A program made the translations under genes and the position numbers. Below are positions 1-7,930 of a stretch of DNA of 10,000 nucleotides, piece by piece (position 1 is the stretch's first letter; each line of letters opens with the position of its first letter). The DNA lies in NCBI GenBank assembly GCA_009663005.1, contig CM018901.1:12104076-12114075 (forward strand), written 5' to 3'. Below the pieces are notes generated by a model, which was not told where the DNA came from, did no database searches, and saw only the letters and a program-made list of their open reading frames with translations. Source of the stretch: Actinidia chinensis (taxonomy: Eukaryota; Streptophyta; Magnoliopsida; Ericales; Actinidiaceae).

Positions 1-277
1 TTCTTTGAAGAGGAGAGAGTTGTTATTGATGAGAGTATTTCTCCTTATGTTCTTTTGAGAATCTAATTTGAACTTATCAGATTTCTCTGTGGCGTTCATT
101 CTTGACTTATCATCGAGTTATTTCACCCTTGATTGTGGCGTCCTCCTTTAATAAACCAAGGTTCACATCTCTATAGTGTTTTGGGGTCCCGGTCTCCATC
201 TAAACCTGAACGTAGAACGGTCCTTAGGCAACAATAACTTGATCGGGGGTTCGTATAATGACAACGGGGTTCTATCA
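1..277 (+). repeat. 3' part of a family 1 LTR (copy A)
   Basis: This stretch matches the last 280 bases or so of the LTR at 2158-2900 and the visible right part of the LTR at 9372-10000. Shared blocks include gagagtattt, gaacttatcagat, ctctgtggcgttcat and the end tatca at 273-277. The left part lies outside the window. The base after the LTR end is followed by gatacgttcaatt and not by a tRNA primer site. Copy A is therefore the 3' LTR of an element lying to the left, or a solo LTR, and not a 5' LTR. The bases gatac at 278-282 would be the right-hand target duplication, but its partner is not visible. An AATAAA at 150-155 occurs only in this copy and may be an indel product and not a conserved poly(A) signal. 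Confidence 0.85.
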
Positions 278-339
278 GATACGTTCAATTATAAGACAAA
301 ACTCAGGTCTTCAAAGGGCAAGACCTTAATTTAGTCCGG

Positions 340-408
340 TAGTCCTACGATAGGGGACAAAAATAAACTATCAATAGTCCTACAATAGGGGATGAAATAA
401 ACTATCTA
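340..408 (+). repeat. two-copy tandem repeat of about 35 bp
   Basis: The unit tagtcctacgatagggga...aaataaactatca (340-374) is repeated directly as tagtcctacaatagggga...aaataaactatct (375-408). The two copies differ by a few bases and one length change. It lies in the second family's LTR, where duplicated upstream motifs are common. No function can be assigned from sequence alone. Confidence 0.85.
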
Positions 409-525
409 GAGTGTGAGACGTCCAAGGCCTAAACAGCCCCAGCGTGACCAAAAGGTCACTAGAGTTGTGCCTCAAAGGGTACCAGAGCCGAGTTGTTACA
501 CCTTTTATGTATAGATATACAGATA

Positions 526-574
526 CAGATTTACAGTTATGAAGTGCTACAAGTACTCACAGATTTACAGCTAT
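526..574 (+). repeat. short spaced direct repeat
   Basis: The 15-mer cagatttacagttat (526-540) recurs as cagatttacagctat (560-574) with one mismatch. The 34-bp period equals that of the tandem repeat nearby, although the sequence differs. Both lie in the presumed U3/LTR region of the second gypsy family. Confidence 0.7.
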
Positions 575-1290
575 AGACTTATAAATATGAAAGATTTCAG
601 TTAAAAAAAATTTCAAGCTGCGTTTTGATTATAGTATATGAAAGCTATGTTATGATTACAGGATATGAACTCAGATTTGGAAAGCATACCATGTTTACCA
701 TGATTAAATCAATGTTTAAAACAGTAAATTACCGTTTACTATAGCCTTATGGTTTTACAGATTAGAATGGTTTCAAAAGATATCTACGATAATGTTCATG
801 ATTACTAGTAATGCTAATCGCATTGTATTTTTTATTTTGTCATGCTTATGTTATTCACTAAGGCAATTACTTATGCTTTCAAAAATTATTTTCAGGAACC
901 AATCCAAGATCCCATAAACGGAAGTTGATGCAGCATTGTAATTTTGTGGCCCCATAGGGCCTTATGATGTTTTGTAAGGCTCAACCCTATGTATAATAGA
1001 TGTTGTAGCGATATTATGCTACCATATAGTATCTTATAGTAGCAGTTTAAGTTAGCCTAGGATGTGTAATAAGTCTTTAAAGCTTAGGCAAAGGCTGTAA
1101 TTAAGATGTATGTCACATTTTATTATTATTTTTAGTTATTATGACATTTTTTGCAAAAAAATTACTATGAATTTAAATGAATATGCATAGGTGATCAACC
1201 GAATGTAGGTAAGTTGGTCTTGGCAGGCAGCCAATCGTCACATACGCCCATGATCCTCATAGGCCCCAGGTTGTTGGGCGTGGAATATAG

Positions 1291-1302
1291 TGGTATCAAA
1301 GC
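1291..1302 (+). other. primer binding site (tRNA-iMet type)
   Basis: tggtatcaaagc matches the plant initiator-Met primer site TGGTATCAGAGC at 11 of 12 positions. It lies a few bases after the presumed LTR end, as expected for minus-strand priming of a Ty3/gypsy element. It is the strongest evidence that the sequence to its left is a 5' LTR. Confidence 0.85.
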
Positions 1303-1604
1303 ACAGGTTGACATCAAGAGTTAGTTATGTTTAAAACAGGCCATAAGTTTACATGTAGCCCAGAGCAAATTGTGATATCTTAAAATTAGAATATGTCATC
1401 CGAACTACCGAATGATATTATAAGATTAAGTCATGCCAAACAGAGTCTTAGGTTTGACAAACCATGGCGCGATTTATATTAAAGTCTAAGATTGACTAAA
1501 GTATATGCTTATGCTTTATGAGATGAATTATTTAATATATGATATAGCTTATTTTCTTTTCCATGGATGTACGTCTCAACACTTGTTTTATGTTTTAGGT
1601 AGCC

Positions 1605-2157
1605 ATGCACCAGTAAAGGAGAGGCCGAGGCCGTAGAGAGTTCGTAACACTTGAAGCTCGATTTGATCGTAATCGAGAGAATCCTAGAAGGACCGTTCAA
1701 GTAAGTCCAGGATACTCACACCACAACATAATCGTGATAGGCAGCCCAACGACATGCCAATATGCCCGAATAAAGTGAAACCGTACCAAATCAACAATTT
1801 CAACAATCGAACCCTGATCCTGGCCGCGGGTCTTGGCTTTTGGTCCATCGAGCGAGTGGTTTAAGTACTAACCAACCGCCACCGCTTTTATCGCCGCATC
1901 GGACCGTTGATCCTTGCCACCTTAACTTTGAGGGAGTAGCATTAGTTTTTGGTGGCAGTTTGACGAAGCCCATTGGACCGTTATGGTTAATGGCCTATGT
2001 TTCTAAGAAGTGTTTAATTATGGAATATTTTCCCTGAGATGGTCAAGACCCGAAAATACTAGAATTTTTTTAAATTTGAACAGAGATCTATGAACAGTAA
2101 TTGAGTTAATTGGTGCAAAATATTTACGGAGTTATGTTCGATAAACGCCCACACATA
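1605..2157 (+). pseudogene. broken 5' part of gag, second gypsy element
   Basis: The first ATG (1605) is followed in the same frame, after a TAA at 1614-1616, by RRGRGRREF, then EARFDRNRENPRR. This is like the arginine/glycine-rich Gag N-terminus of many plant gypsy elements, which usually begins with a proline/arginine/glycine stretch. Further on, a 65-codon open stretch (1840-2037) ends in a segment with WLM, KKCLIMEYFP and then, just after a shift, a possible EMVK. Its spacing resembles the W-x(n)-K-C-x-x-M-E-x-P-E region of retrotransposon Gag, but this second match is weak. The gene is cut off by the family 1 insertion at 2158. Gag would form the particle shell; this copy cannot encode a working one. 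Confidence 0.6.
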
Positions 2158-2234
2158 TGATGAGGACAATGGCGTAACACGAGATCCAGGATGCAGAATC
2201 CCATTCAAGTTCCCATTTGGCCCAATTACAAGAG

Positions 2235-2240
2235 CACGTG
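2235..2240 (+). promoter_or_regulatory. G-box CACGTG in U3
   Basis: The palindrome CACGTG, in the context gagcacgtgc, sits about 80 bases into the LTR. It is also present in copy C at 9443-9448, although the surrounding sequence has many indels. In plants this core binds bZIP and bHLH factors. A role in element transcription is inference. Confidence 0.4.
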
Positions 2241-2603
2241 CAAGAATTTCAAAATTGCATTAAGTGGGCTGATTCAGGGATTTGGGCTCAAACAGCAGTG
2301 GAGGCCCATTGAATGGTGATGAACAAATATCCAGCCCATAATAAGCATGATTCAAGTCCAAGAAAGGTCAAATAGACCAAATGGGGAGCTGACTTCCTAA
2401 ATTGAGGGGGAATTTCTTGTGCACAACTTTTGGGCTGAATTATGGAGTTAATGTCATGCTTGTCTTTATTACAATTGAAGTTGTCTTATGGCAGAATTTT
2501 TAGGCTGAAATTAAGGGATAAGTTAGGTTTGACTTCCTTAAATTGATGCCACAAAGTTTTCTTAGTTAAAATTTCCTAAGGCTTAATCTTTGTGCCTTAG
2601 TAG

Positions 2604-2610
2604 TATAAAT
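2604..2610 (+). promoter_or_regulatory. TATA box of the 5' LTR
   Basis: TATAAAT in the context tagtagtataaattt is followed by a pyrimidine-rich ctccttttcc. This is a plausible core promoter for element RNA, which would start some 30 bases downstream, near 2635. In copy C the matching place reads ttattcgttaaatgg and the TATA box is damaged. Confidence 0.55.
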
Positions 2611-2902
2611 TTGTGCTCCTTTTCCTTTAAGACGGGAAGTTTGTATTGAGTGAGAGTATTTCTCTTATGTTTCTTTGAGAACTAAATTTGAACTTATCAG
2701 ATTTCTCTGTGGCGTTCATATCTTGACTTATCAATCGAGTACTCACCCTTTATTGTGGCGTCCTCCTTTATACCCAGGTTCAAACTCTCTTTATAGGTGT
2801 TGGGTCGCGGTTCCATCCATTCGAACCTGAACTAGAATCGGTCTTTGAGGCAAACAATACTTGATAACGGGGTTCGTTACAATGACACGAGTTCGTATCA
2901 TT

Positions 2903-2912
2903 TGGTATAAGC
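2903..2912 (+). other. degraded primer binding site of family 1
   Basis: Two bases after the LTR end the sequence reads tggtataagcttaggctc. It matches TGGTATCAGAGC if two bases have been lost after TGGTAT. Position and residual match mark it as the initiator-Met tRNA primer site. As written it would prime poorly. Confidence 0.6.
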
Positions 2913-3454
2913 TTAGGCTCTAACATCAGTTTAATTTATCTTTGCTCTTCTTGAATTTCGGTTTGATCAATTCTAGTAAATTTGATCAAGGTTAAAAAAA
3001 AAAAAGAGAAGAAAAAACAAAAAGAAAAAAAAGTTATCTTGATTCCATGCATTAATATTTTCGAGAAAAAAAAATTCCTGATAATAGGAACTCGTCTTTG
3101 ATATTTTTTTTCCTAATACTTTTGTATGTCGCATCTCTTTGTGATTCTTTTCGTGTGAACCTAAAGAATCGCTTCGGGTGTGCGGACTGACTAAGAAATT
3201 CTGATTATTTGTTTGATTAGTTTGATAAGAACTTTTTGAGAAATAACCATTGAAAAGAGGCAGAGTGGTAAGTACATATTGAGGGTTTAAAGAAGCCAAT
3301 TTACTGTGTGAAACACGAGCGTTGGTGAATTCATTATTCGAGTGAAACACGTAAAGGAGTGTTGTGAGGTCCTTTTTTTTTTGTTTTGTTTTGTTTCTTC
3401 TAACTTTATTTTGTAGAAAACTGGTCCTGCAAATCAGGAGATAAAGCACTACTG
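2913..3454 (+). other. non-coding leader of family 1 with A-rich tracts
   Basis: The 540 bases or so between primer site and gag have no supported coding sequence. They contain A-rich purine tracts around 2994-3033 and 3065-3074, and a T-rich stretch at 3373-3400. A 194-codon open stretch on the reverse strand here reads largely as K/F-rich low complexity from these tracts and has no domain, so I do not call it. The leader of such elements carries packaging and dimerisation signals, but none can be named here. Confidence 0.6.
3268..3416 (+). other. candidate intron in the leader
   Basis: A consensus 5' splice site, GTAAGT (3268-3273, context agtg|gtaagt), is followed 149 nt later by a polypyrimidine tract and TTTTGTAG (AG at 3415-3416). 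The segment is AT-rich and of typical plant intron length. A CTAAC branch-like motif at 3400-3404 lies rather close to the acceptor, which weakens the case. The acceptor falls about 40 bases before the first candidate gag ATG. Splicing is predicted from sequence only. Confidence 0.3.
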
Positions 3455-3594
3455 ATGATTCTTCCGTCCAGCGAACTAAAGCTTGGAAGGAGGCTTGTGG
3501 GGGAGAATAAGACAGATGATGAGAGGAGAATTGGAACATTGCATGAACTCTCATCAATTGGAGAACTCACGCGCGGAGCAGCCCAACCTGTTTC

Positions 3595-3627
<33 letters not shown>

Positions 3628-3757
3628 AGAGAAGAAAGTTAGTAATTCTATGGGGATGAGTATGGCGAGGAAGAGGATTCCGTGGGTAGTCCATAGTAGG
3701 AATGGACGAGATAGGCGAGATAGAACCAAAGGGAGATAACTTTGTGGTATAAAAGAT

Positions 3758-3790
<33 letters not shown>

Positions 3791-3799
3791 GAAGCCTAC

Positions 3800-3833
<34 letters not shown>

Positions 3834-4376
3834 TGATTGTCACCACTACTCCGAAGCATCAAAGTTAAAAATAGCTGTGATTGACTTTACTGACTATCTG
3901 TGATTTGGTGGGATCATTATTTATTGGCAGGAGACGGAGTGAGAACGTCCAATTGCGACGTGGGAGACATGAAGTCCGTGATGAAAGCGCTTTGTTTCGC
4001 CAGCCATTTCTACAGAGGCTTTATCAAAAATTGCAAAGGTCTCACTCAAGGCACATCGAAGTGTCGAAGACTATTACAAAGGATGGAGATTGTCATATTA
4101 GGGCAAATGTGGAAGAAACCCGAAAGCACCATGGCTTCGGTTTCTTAATGGATTAAATCAGGAGATGCTAATGTGGTTGAGTTGCAACATTAGTGGAGAT
4201 AGAAGAAATGGTGCAAAAGCTGTCAAATTGATCACCCACTCAAGATGCAGCAGGGCAATACAACGACCTTCATCAGCTTGCAAATCCAATTCTTGGAATC
4301 GAATTAAATCCAAGAAGCAAGAGAAGGCCCAAACGTCCTCCATATCCCAACCAAAGTCTGAGCCTCAAGCAGAAAG

Positions 4377-4416
<40 letters not shown>

Positions 4417-4417
4417 G

Positions 4418-4449
<32 letters not shown>

Positions 4450-4530
4450 CTAGCAAGTAATGCCCGAATAGGGCGGGTTATGGTGATGAGGGAAATGGAG
4501 AAATTTGAGCCGATGACTGAAGATGACTGA
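3455..4530 (+). pseudogene. gag: gag of family 1, frame-broken
   Basis: Gag builds the virus-like particle and packages element RNA. The first ATG (3455) opens 94 codons with a basic N-terminal part. An acidic NSYGDEYGEEEDSV segment near 3645-3690 lies in another frame. The conserved Gag core follows in pieces: VPSFQGKSDPEAY (3761-3799), LEWEKKMELVF (3801-3833), HHYSEASKLKIAVIDFTDY (3841-3897) and WDHYL. Extra bases near 3800 and 3834 split them. A basic, serine-rich linker leads to a CCHC zinc knuckle at 4422-4463, CFKCQGRGHTSK-stop-C, with spacing CX2CX4HX4C and an in-frame TAA at 4458-4460. This order is normal for plant chromovirus Gag. At least four shifts are needed to join the pieces, so no full protein can be made from the sequence as given. 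Confidence 0.8.
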
Positions 4531-4694
4531 AAATCCAGTCTCCATTAGAGGATGCCTATGAGGAGAATATTTAGTCTCCTGATGCATTGACGGTTAGTGG
4601 CAAGGGAATCGTTGAGCTTGCAATGAGAACGAAGATTAGTTTCAACGAGAGAACCATCAATCTTTACAAACTGTGCTATGTCAAGGACAAGGTA

Positions 4695-4725
<31 letters not shown>

Positions 4726-5110
4726 AAATGTGGCAAGCACAACCATGGTTATAAGTTAGGATTGCCAACGATATTCATCCTAAAGAACCTTATAAATTGC
4801 AATGTTTGAATACTAGTGTGAGTTTGAGGGTGACTAATACATGTGTTGTGCGTTCCGAATCGGTAATATGAAGATGAAGTTCGTGTGATGTATACCGATG
4901 CAAGCTGGGCATTGTTGTTAGGACACCATGGCAGTTCGATGGCGGGTGAAGCCTATGGCCTCGAACGAATAAATATTCATTTGTACTAATCAACACCCAT
5001 ACCCTTGTACCTTTATCACTAAACAAGTTCAATGAGATTCAGTGAGATTACAACAAGAGAGTGAACAAAAAAAGTGAAAAGGAGAGAGAGGCCGAGGAAA
5101 AAAAAGAGAA
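4531..5110 (+). pseudogene. pol: aspartic protease (PR) region of pol, broken
   Basis: The protease would cut the Gag-Pol polyprotein. The active-site segment is VIIDGGSCTNVAS, with the aspartate codon at 4709-4711. The DGG form in place of the common DSG/DTG is, as I recall, usual in this plant lineage, so I do not treat it as a mutation. Just before it lies LYKLCYVKDKV. The second half is spread over frames around 4800-4990. It includes RFRIGNYEDEVR (part near 4851-4885) and a piece near 4905-4950 that fits the LLG..W.FD flap/helix region. A lysine/glutamate-rich tail (KKSEKEREAEEKKENS, about 5069-5120) links to RT. Shifts and stops make it non-functional. Confidence 0.7.
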
Positions 5111-6150
5111 CAGCAATTAAAATAATCCGCCATTGAGGGTAAAAACAGGAGAGAAACAAAAGAATTTTTATGCAAAAGCCAGAAATCAAGAGAGCAATGT
5201 TTTCAAATCACACCGATGATTTGTACTCTTTACAAGAGGCATTTATTAACACTAACGGCTTTTGCTCTGTTATACCTAGTTCTGTTGTATCTCTGTTGCA
5301 GGATTTTGAGGATTTCTTTTCTCCCGATGACACACGCCGCATGGTTACGCTCCCATTCGAGGAATCGAGCATCAGATTGATTTTGTACCCGGCGCTTCCA
5401 TTCCCAAACAGACCACTTATAGGAGCAACCCCGACGAAACAAAGGAGCTTCAAAAGGCAGGTTAGTGAATTGTAGAAAAGGGGTACTGTTAGGGGGGAAA
5501 GCATGAGTCATGTGCAGTTCCAGTTTTGTTAGTTCCTAAGAAGGATGGGGACAGGATATGTGCGTTTGATGCCGGCATAAACATATAAGTTAAAGTACGT
5601 CAGCCTATTCCTCGTTTAGATGATATGTTAGAATGAATTGCATGTTCTTGTGTTTTTCTAAATTGACTTGAAAAGTGGAATATCATCAAATCCGAATGAA
5701 GAAGGCGATGATGTGAAAACTGCATTCAAAACTAAATTGTGATTGTACGAGTGGTTAGTAATGCCATTTGGGTCTACGAATGCTCCGAGTACTTCCATGC
5801 GTTTAATGATCTATTTTGCGTCGTTATCGGAAAATATGTGTTGTACTTTTTGATGATATCCTCATATCTGCAAAAAACTTAGATGATCAGGTACAACATT
5901 TAAAATCTGTTTTTAGATGTTCTTAGCTTAGACAAGAAAAGTTTTTGCTATCTGAAGAAGTGGTACCTTTTGTACAGATAATCTTGTGTTTCTCGTCTTT
6001 TGTTGTGAGTGCACAAGGCCTACCGTTGATGCAGAGAAGTACGTGCCATCCAGAATGGCCGAGTCCCCCCACAAACCTAGTAATGTGAGGAGTTTTCATG
6101 GACTGCTAGTTTTCTAATAAATCTAAACCGACGGTTTTTGTGAAAGATTT
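5111..6150 (+). pseudogene. pol: reverse transcriptase (RT) region of pol, broken
   Basis: RT copies element RNA to DNA. The PR-RT linker is open from 5170 and carries SSVVSLLQDFEDFF. RT motifs then appear in order but in different frames: CAVPVLLVPKKDG (5511-5549, frame 3), QPIPRLDDML (about 5601-5630), motif A as IDLKSG (5662-5679), EGDDVKTAFKTK then WLVMPFGSTNAPS (5701-5790, frame 1, TGA at 5740-5742), the catalytic box FDDILIS (5849-5869, frame 2; the usual Y before FDD is displaced) and LDDQVQHLKSVF. The thumb and connection follow with VDAEK (6025-6039) and NVRSFHGL (6082-6105). Both aspartates of the catalytic box are present. The reading frame needs many corrections. Confidence 0.85.
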
Positions 6151-6660
6151 CAGCACATTATCGCCCACTGACGGAAGTAATCAAGAAAAATGTGGGTTTT
6201 AAGTGGGGAGACGACCGAAAGGCATTTCAATTGTCAGCAAAGGCTGACCACCTCCTTTATTATCTTTTTTTGCCCACTTTTGGCTAAAATGTTTGAAATG
6301 AATGTGATGCTTCAGGTATGGGTTAGGTGAAGTTTTAATGTCAAGAGGGACGACCAATAGCTTACTTCAGTGAGAAACAAGTGGGGCAGCCTTAAACTAC
6401 CCAACTTATGATAAGGAGTTTTGTATGCATTGGTTAGAGCGTTGGAGAAATGCATGGCGTCACTACCTATGGCATAGAGAATTCGTGATTCCATACGATC
6501 ATGAGTCCTTGAACATTAAAGGGCCAGCATAACTGAACAAAAGACATGCCGATGGATGGAGTTCATCGAGAGACCATTTCCGTACGTTATCCGATACAAG
6601 CAAGGTAAGGAAACGTCGTGTGCCGATGCACTTTTCGCAGGTACGTGTTGCTTCAACTCT
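6151..6660 (+). pseudogene. pol: RNase H (RH) region of pol, broken
   Basis: RNase H removes RNA from the RNA:DNA hybrid. The connection segment LTEVIKKNVGFKWGDDRKAF is at 6168-6227. The RH start, with its first catalytic aspartate, is ECDASG (6300-6317). RPIAYFSEK (6351-6377), [19 protein letters not shown] (6421-6453) and [11 protein letters not shown] (6479-6511, second catalytic DH) follow. The domain closes with FPYVIRYKQGKE and ADAL (6577-6633). The frame changes between nearly every block, and the piece between 6240 and 6300 is very poor. The YDHESL form replaces the usual TDH, probably by base changes. Confidence 0.85.
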
Positions 6661-7930
6661 TGATGCTAAATTACTTGGTTTGAGTCAAAGTAAGGAATTA
6701 TATGCAACAGACATGACTTTTGTGAAGAATATAATTTGAGCGAGACCTCCGCAAATGGAAGGTATTTTAGGCATATGGATTCTTGTTTTCGTGATAACAA
6801 ATAATGCGTGCCTAATTTCTCTGTGAGGATTGCTGGTTAGAGAATCCCAATGGTGAGGCTTGATGGACATTTTGGAATTGCCAAGACTTTACTATTTTTG
6901 CAGGAAACATTTTTATTGGCACATATGAAACGAGACATTGAGAGGATTTTGGAACGATGTACACCTGTAAGAAGCTAAGTCTCGAGTTGCAGCACAACGT
7001 TTTGTATACTCTCTTCCTATTCCAGTGAGGCCATGGATTGATATTTCAATGGTCGTGTGTTGGTGTTGGGTTTACCTAGGTCTAAAACGTGGGAAAGATT
7101 CGTTTTTGTTGTTGTGGACAATTTTTCAAAAAATGGCACATTTTATTTCCATGTCACAAAACTGATGATGCTTCACAGTGCAGAGCTGTTTCGTTGAAAG
7201 GAATTGTGTGCGTTTACATGGTCTACAGAACATTGTTTCTATAGAGATGCTAAATTTTGAGTTATTTCTGGAAGACTTTATTGGGCCAAATTAGAACCAA
7301 GTTTTGTTTTCAACTACTTTCATCCTCGAACCGATGGTCCACAGAAGTGTTAAATAGGACTCTATCTAACTTTGTTGCGGGCCAATTATAAAGAAAAATA
7401 TTAAAACATGGGAAGATTGTTTGCGCATGTTGAATTTGCCTATAATCGTCCTGTTCATTCTGCTACTAAAATTTTCACCATTTAGATTGTTTTATGGTTT
7501 TAATCCTTAACTCCTTGGATTTATCCTCCATTACCTTTGATGCGCATGTGAATTTGGATGGAAAAAGAAGGCTGAACTTGTAAAAGCAGATCCATGAGAA
7601 AGGCAAAACGCAACATTGAAAGAAGAACTGACAATATGCGAACAGCCAATAAAGGGCGGAAACATGTAGTTTTTGGAAACCTGGAGATTGGGTTTTTGGT
7701 TACAACCTTCGTAAGAGCTGTTCCCAACTCAACGGAAATCCCCTTTACACCCAGAGGGGCGGACCGTTCCAAGTCCTTGGAACGATAACGATAATGCATA
7801 CAATGGACTTACCTGGTGATCTAATTTAAGTGCTACCTTCAATATTTCTGATTTGAGTCCTTTTGCTATAAGGTGATGAACTTGATTTGAGGACAAATCC
7901 TTTTCAAGAGAGGAGAATGATGAGGACATG
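6661..7930 (+). pseudogene. pol: integrase (IN) region of pol, broken, reading into the 3' LTR
   Basis: Integrase joins element DNA to the host chromosome. The N-terminal HHCC zinc domain shows HFG (6868-6876), AHMKRD (6919-6936) and an RC near 6955 with the last cysteine shifted. The core begins with WIDISM (7034-7051). The first catalytic aspartate, expected just after ATG, is lost to an apparent one-base deletion. VLGLPRSKT and FVVVDNFSK follow, then FHPRTDG (about 7319-7339). The glutamate region is damaged (ccacagaagtgttaaatagg). HVEFAYNRPVHSATK (7426-7470) is well kept. The C-terminal domain has ANKGRKHVVF, PGDWV in a shifted frame, GPFQVL (7761-7778) and SATFNISDLSPFAI (7829-7870). After that a short acidic tail can be read through the polypurine tract into the LTR (GAG GAG AAT GAT GAG GAC ATG). 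No canonical chromodomain is apparent. Confidence 0.85.
7906..7917 (+). other. polypurine tract of family 1
   Basis: aagagaggagaa is an unbroken run of 12 purines ending exactly at the TG of the 3' LTR. It would prime plus-strand DNA synthesis. Its position fixes the LTR left boundary at 7918 and independently supports the boundary used for copies B and C. It also overlaps the end of the pol frame. Confidence 0.85.

Larger units (their letters stand above)
278..1287 (+). repeat. LTR-like region of a second gypsy family (5' LTR, left end not located)
   Basis: About 1 kb of AT-rich non-coding DNA that ends immediately before a primer binding site at 1291. This position marks it as the 5' LTR of a second Ty3/gypsy element. 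The end, gttgggcgtggaata, resembles the usual ggg..gtgaca-type ends of plant gypsy LTRs but has decayed. The left end is not seen; copy A may sit inside this LTR. It holds a 34-35 bp tandem duplication at 340-408, a spaced repeat at 526-574, and a short GC palindrome, ggccccatagggcc, at 948-961. No coding sequence is visible here. The extent of the LTR is inferred. Confidence 0.55.
1288..2157 (+). mobile_element. 5' internal part of a second Ty3/gypsy element, interrupted at 2158
   Basis: This is the internal region that follows the second family's LTR: primer site (1291-1302), a leader of about 300 nt with no long open frame, and the broken start of gag. It ends where the family 1 LTR begins at 2158. 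The simplest reading is that the family 1 element inserted into this older element's gag. The right-hand remainder of the host element is not recognisable within the window. A pyrimidine-rich ttttatgttttag just before the gag ATG (AG at 1597-1598) looks like a possible 3' splice site, but no partner donor is proposed. Confidence 0.65.
2158..2900 (+). repeat. 5' LTR of family 1 (copy B)
   Basis: The LTR starts TGATGAGGACAATGG and ends GTTCGTATCA, so its ends form the short inverted repeat TGAT/ATCA. The left boundary matches the LTR start after the polypurine tract at 7918 and that of copy C at 9372. The right boundary matches the end of copy A at 277. Sequence identity between B and C runs throughout, but with many one-base gaps. 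A repeated motif, gacttcct(t)aaattga, occurs at about 2391 and 2530, and ggctgaa(a)tta occurs twice between them. A TATA box lies at 2604-2610 and a CACGTG at 2235-2240, placing U3 upstream of about 2635. Confidence 0.9.

Noticed and set aside
150..155. AATAAA as the family poly(A) signal
   Set aside because: Copies B and C read ctttataccc at this place, so the hexamer is private to copy A and probably an indel product.
948..961. GC palindrome as a terminator or hairpin RNA
   Set aside because: The stem is only five base pairs around CATA and there is no other sign of an RNA gene; nothing here suggests a bacterial terminator.
2973..3557. 194-codon open stretch on the reverse strand
   Set aside because: It is antisense to the A-rich leader and start of gag; much of it is K/F-rich low complexity and no domain is visible.
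4709..4717. DGG in the protease as an inactivating change
   Set aside because: The DGGSCTN form is, to my knowledge, usual in this plant retroelement lineage.
5208..5511. Two overlapping open stretches of 93-98 codons on the reverse strand
   Set aside because: They mirror the PR-RT linker and start of RT on the + strand, where family motifs are clear; the reverse peptides have none.
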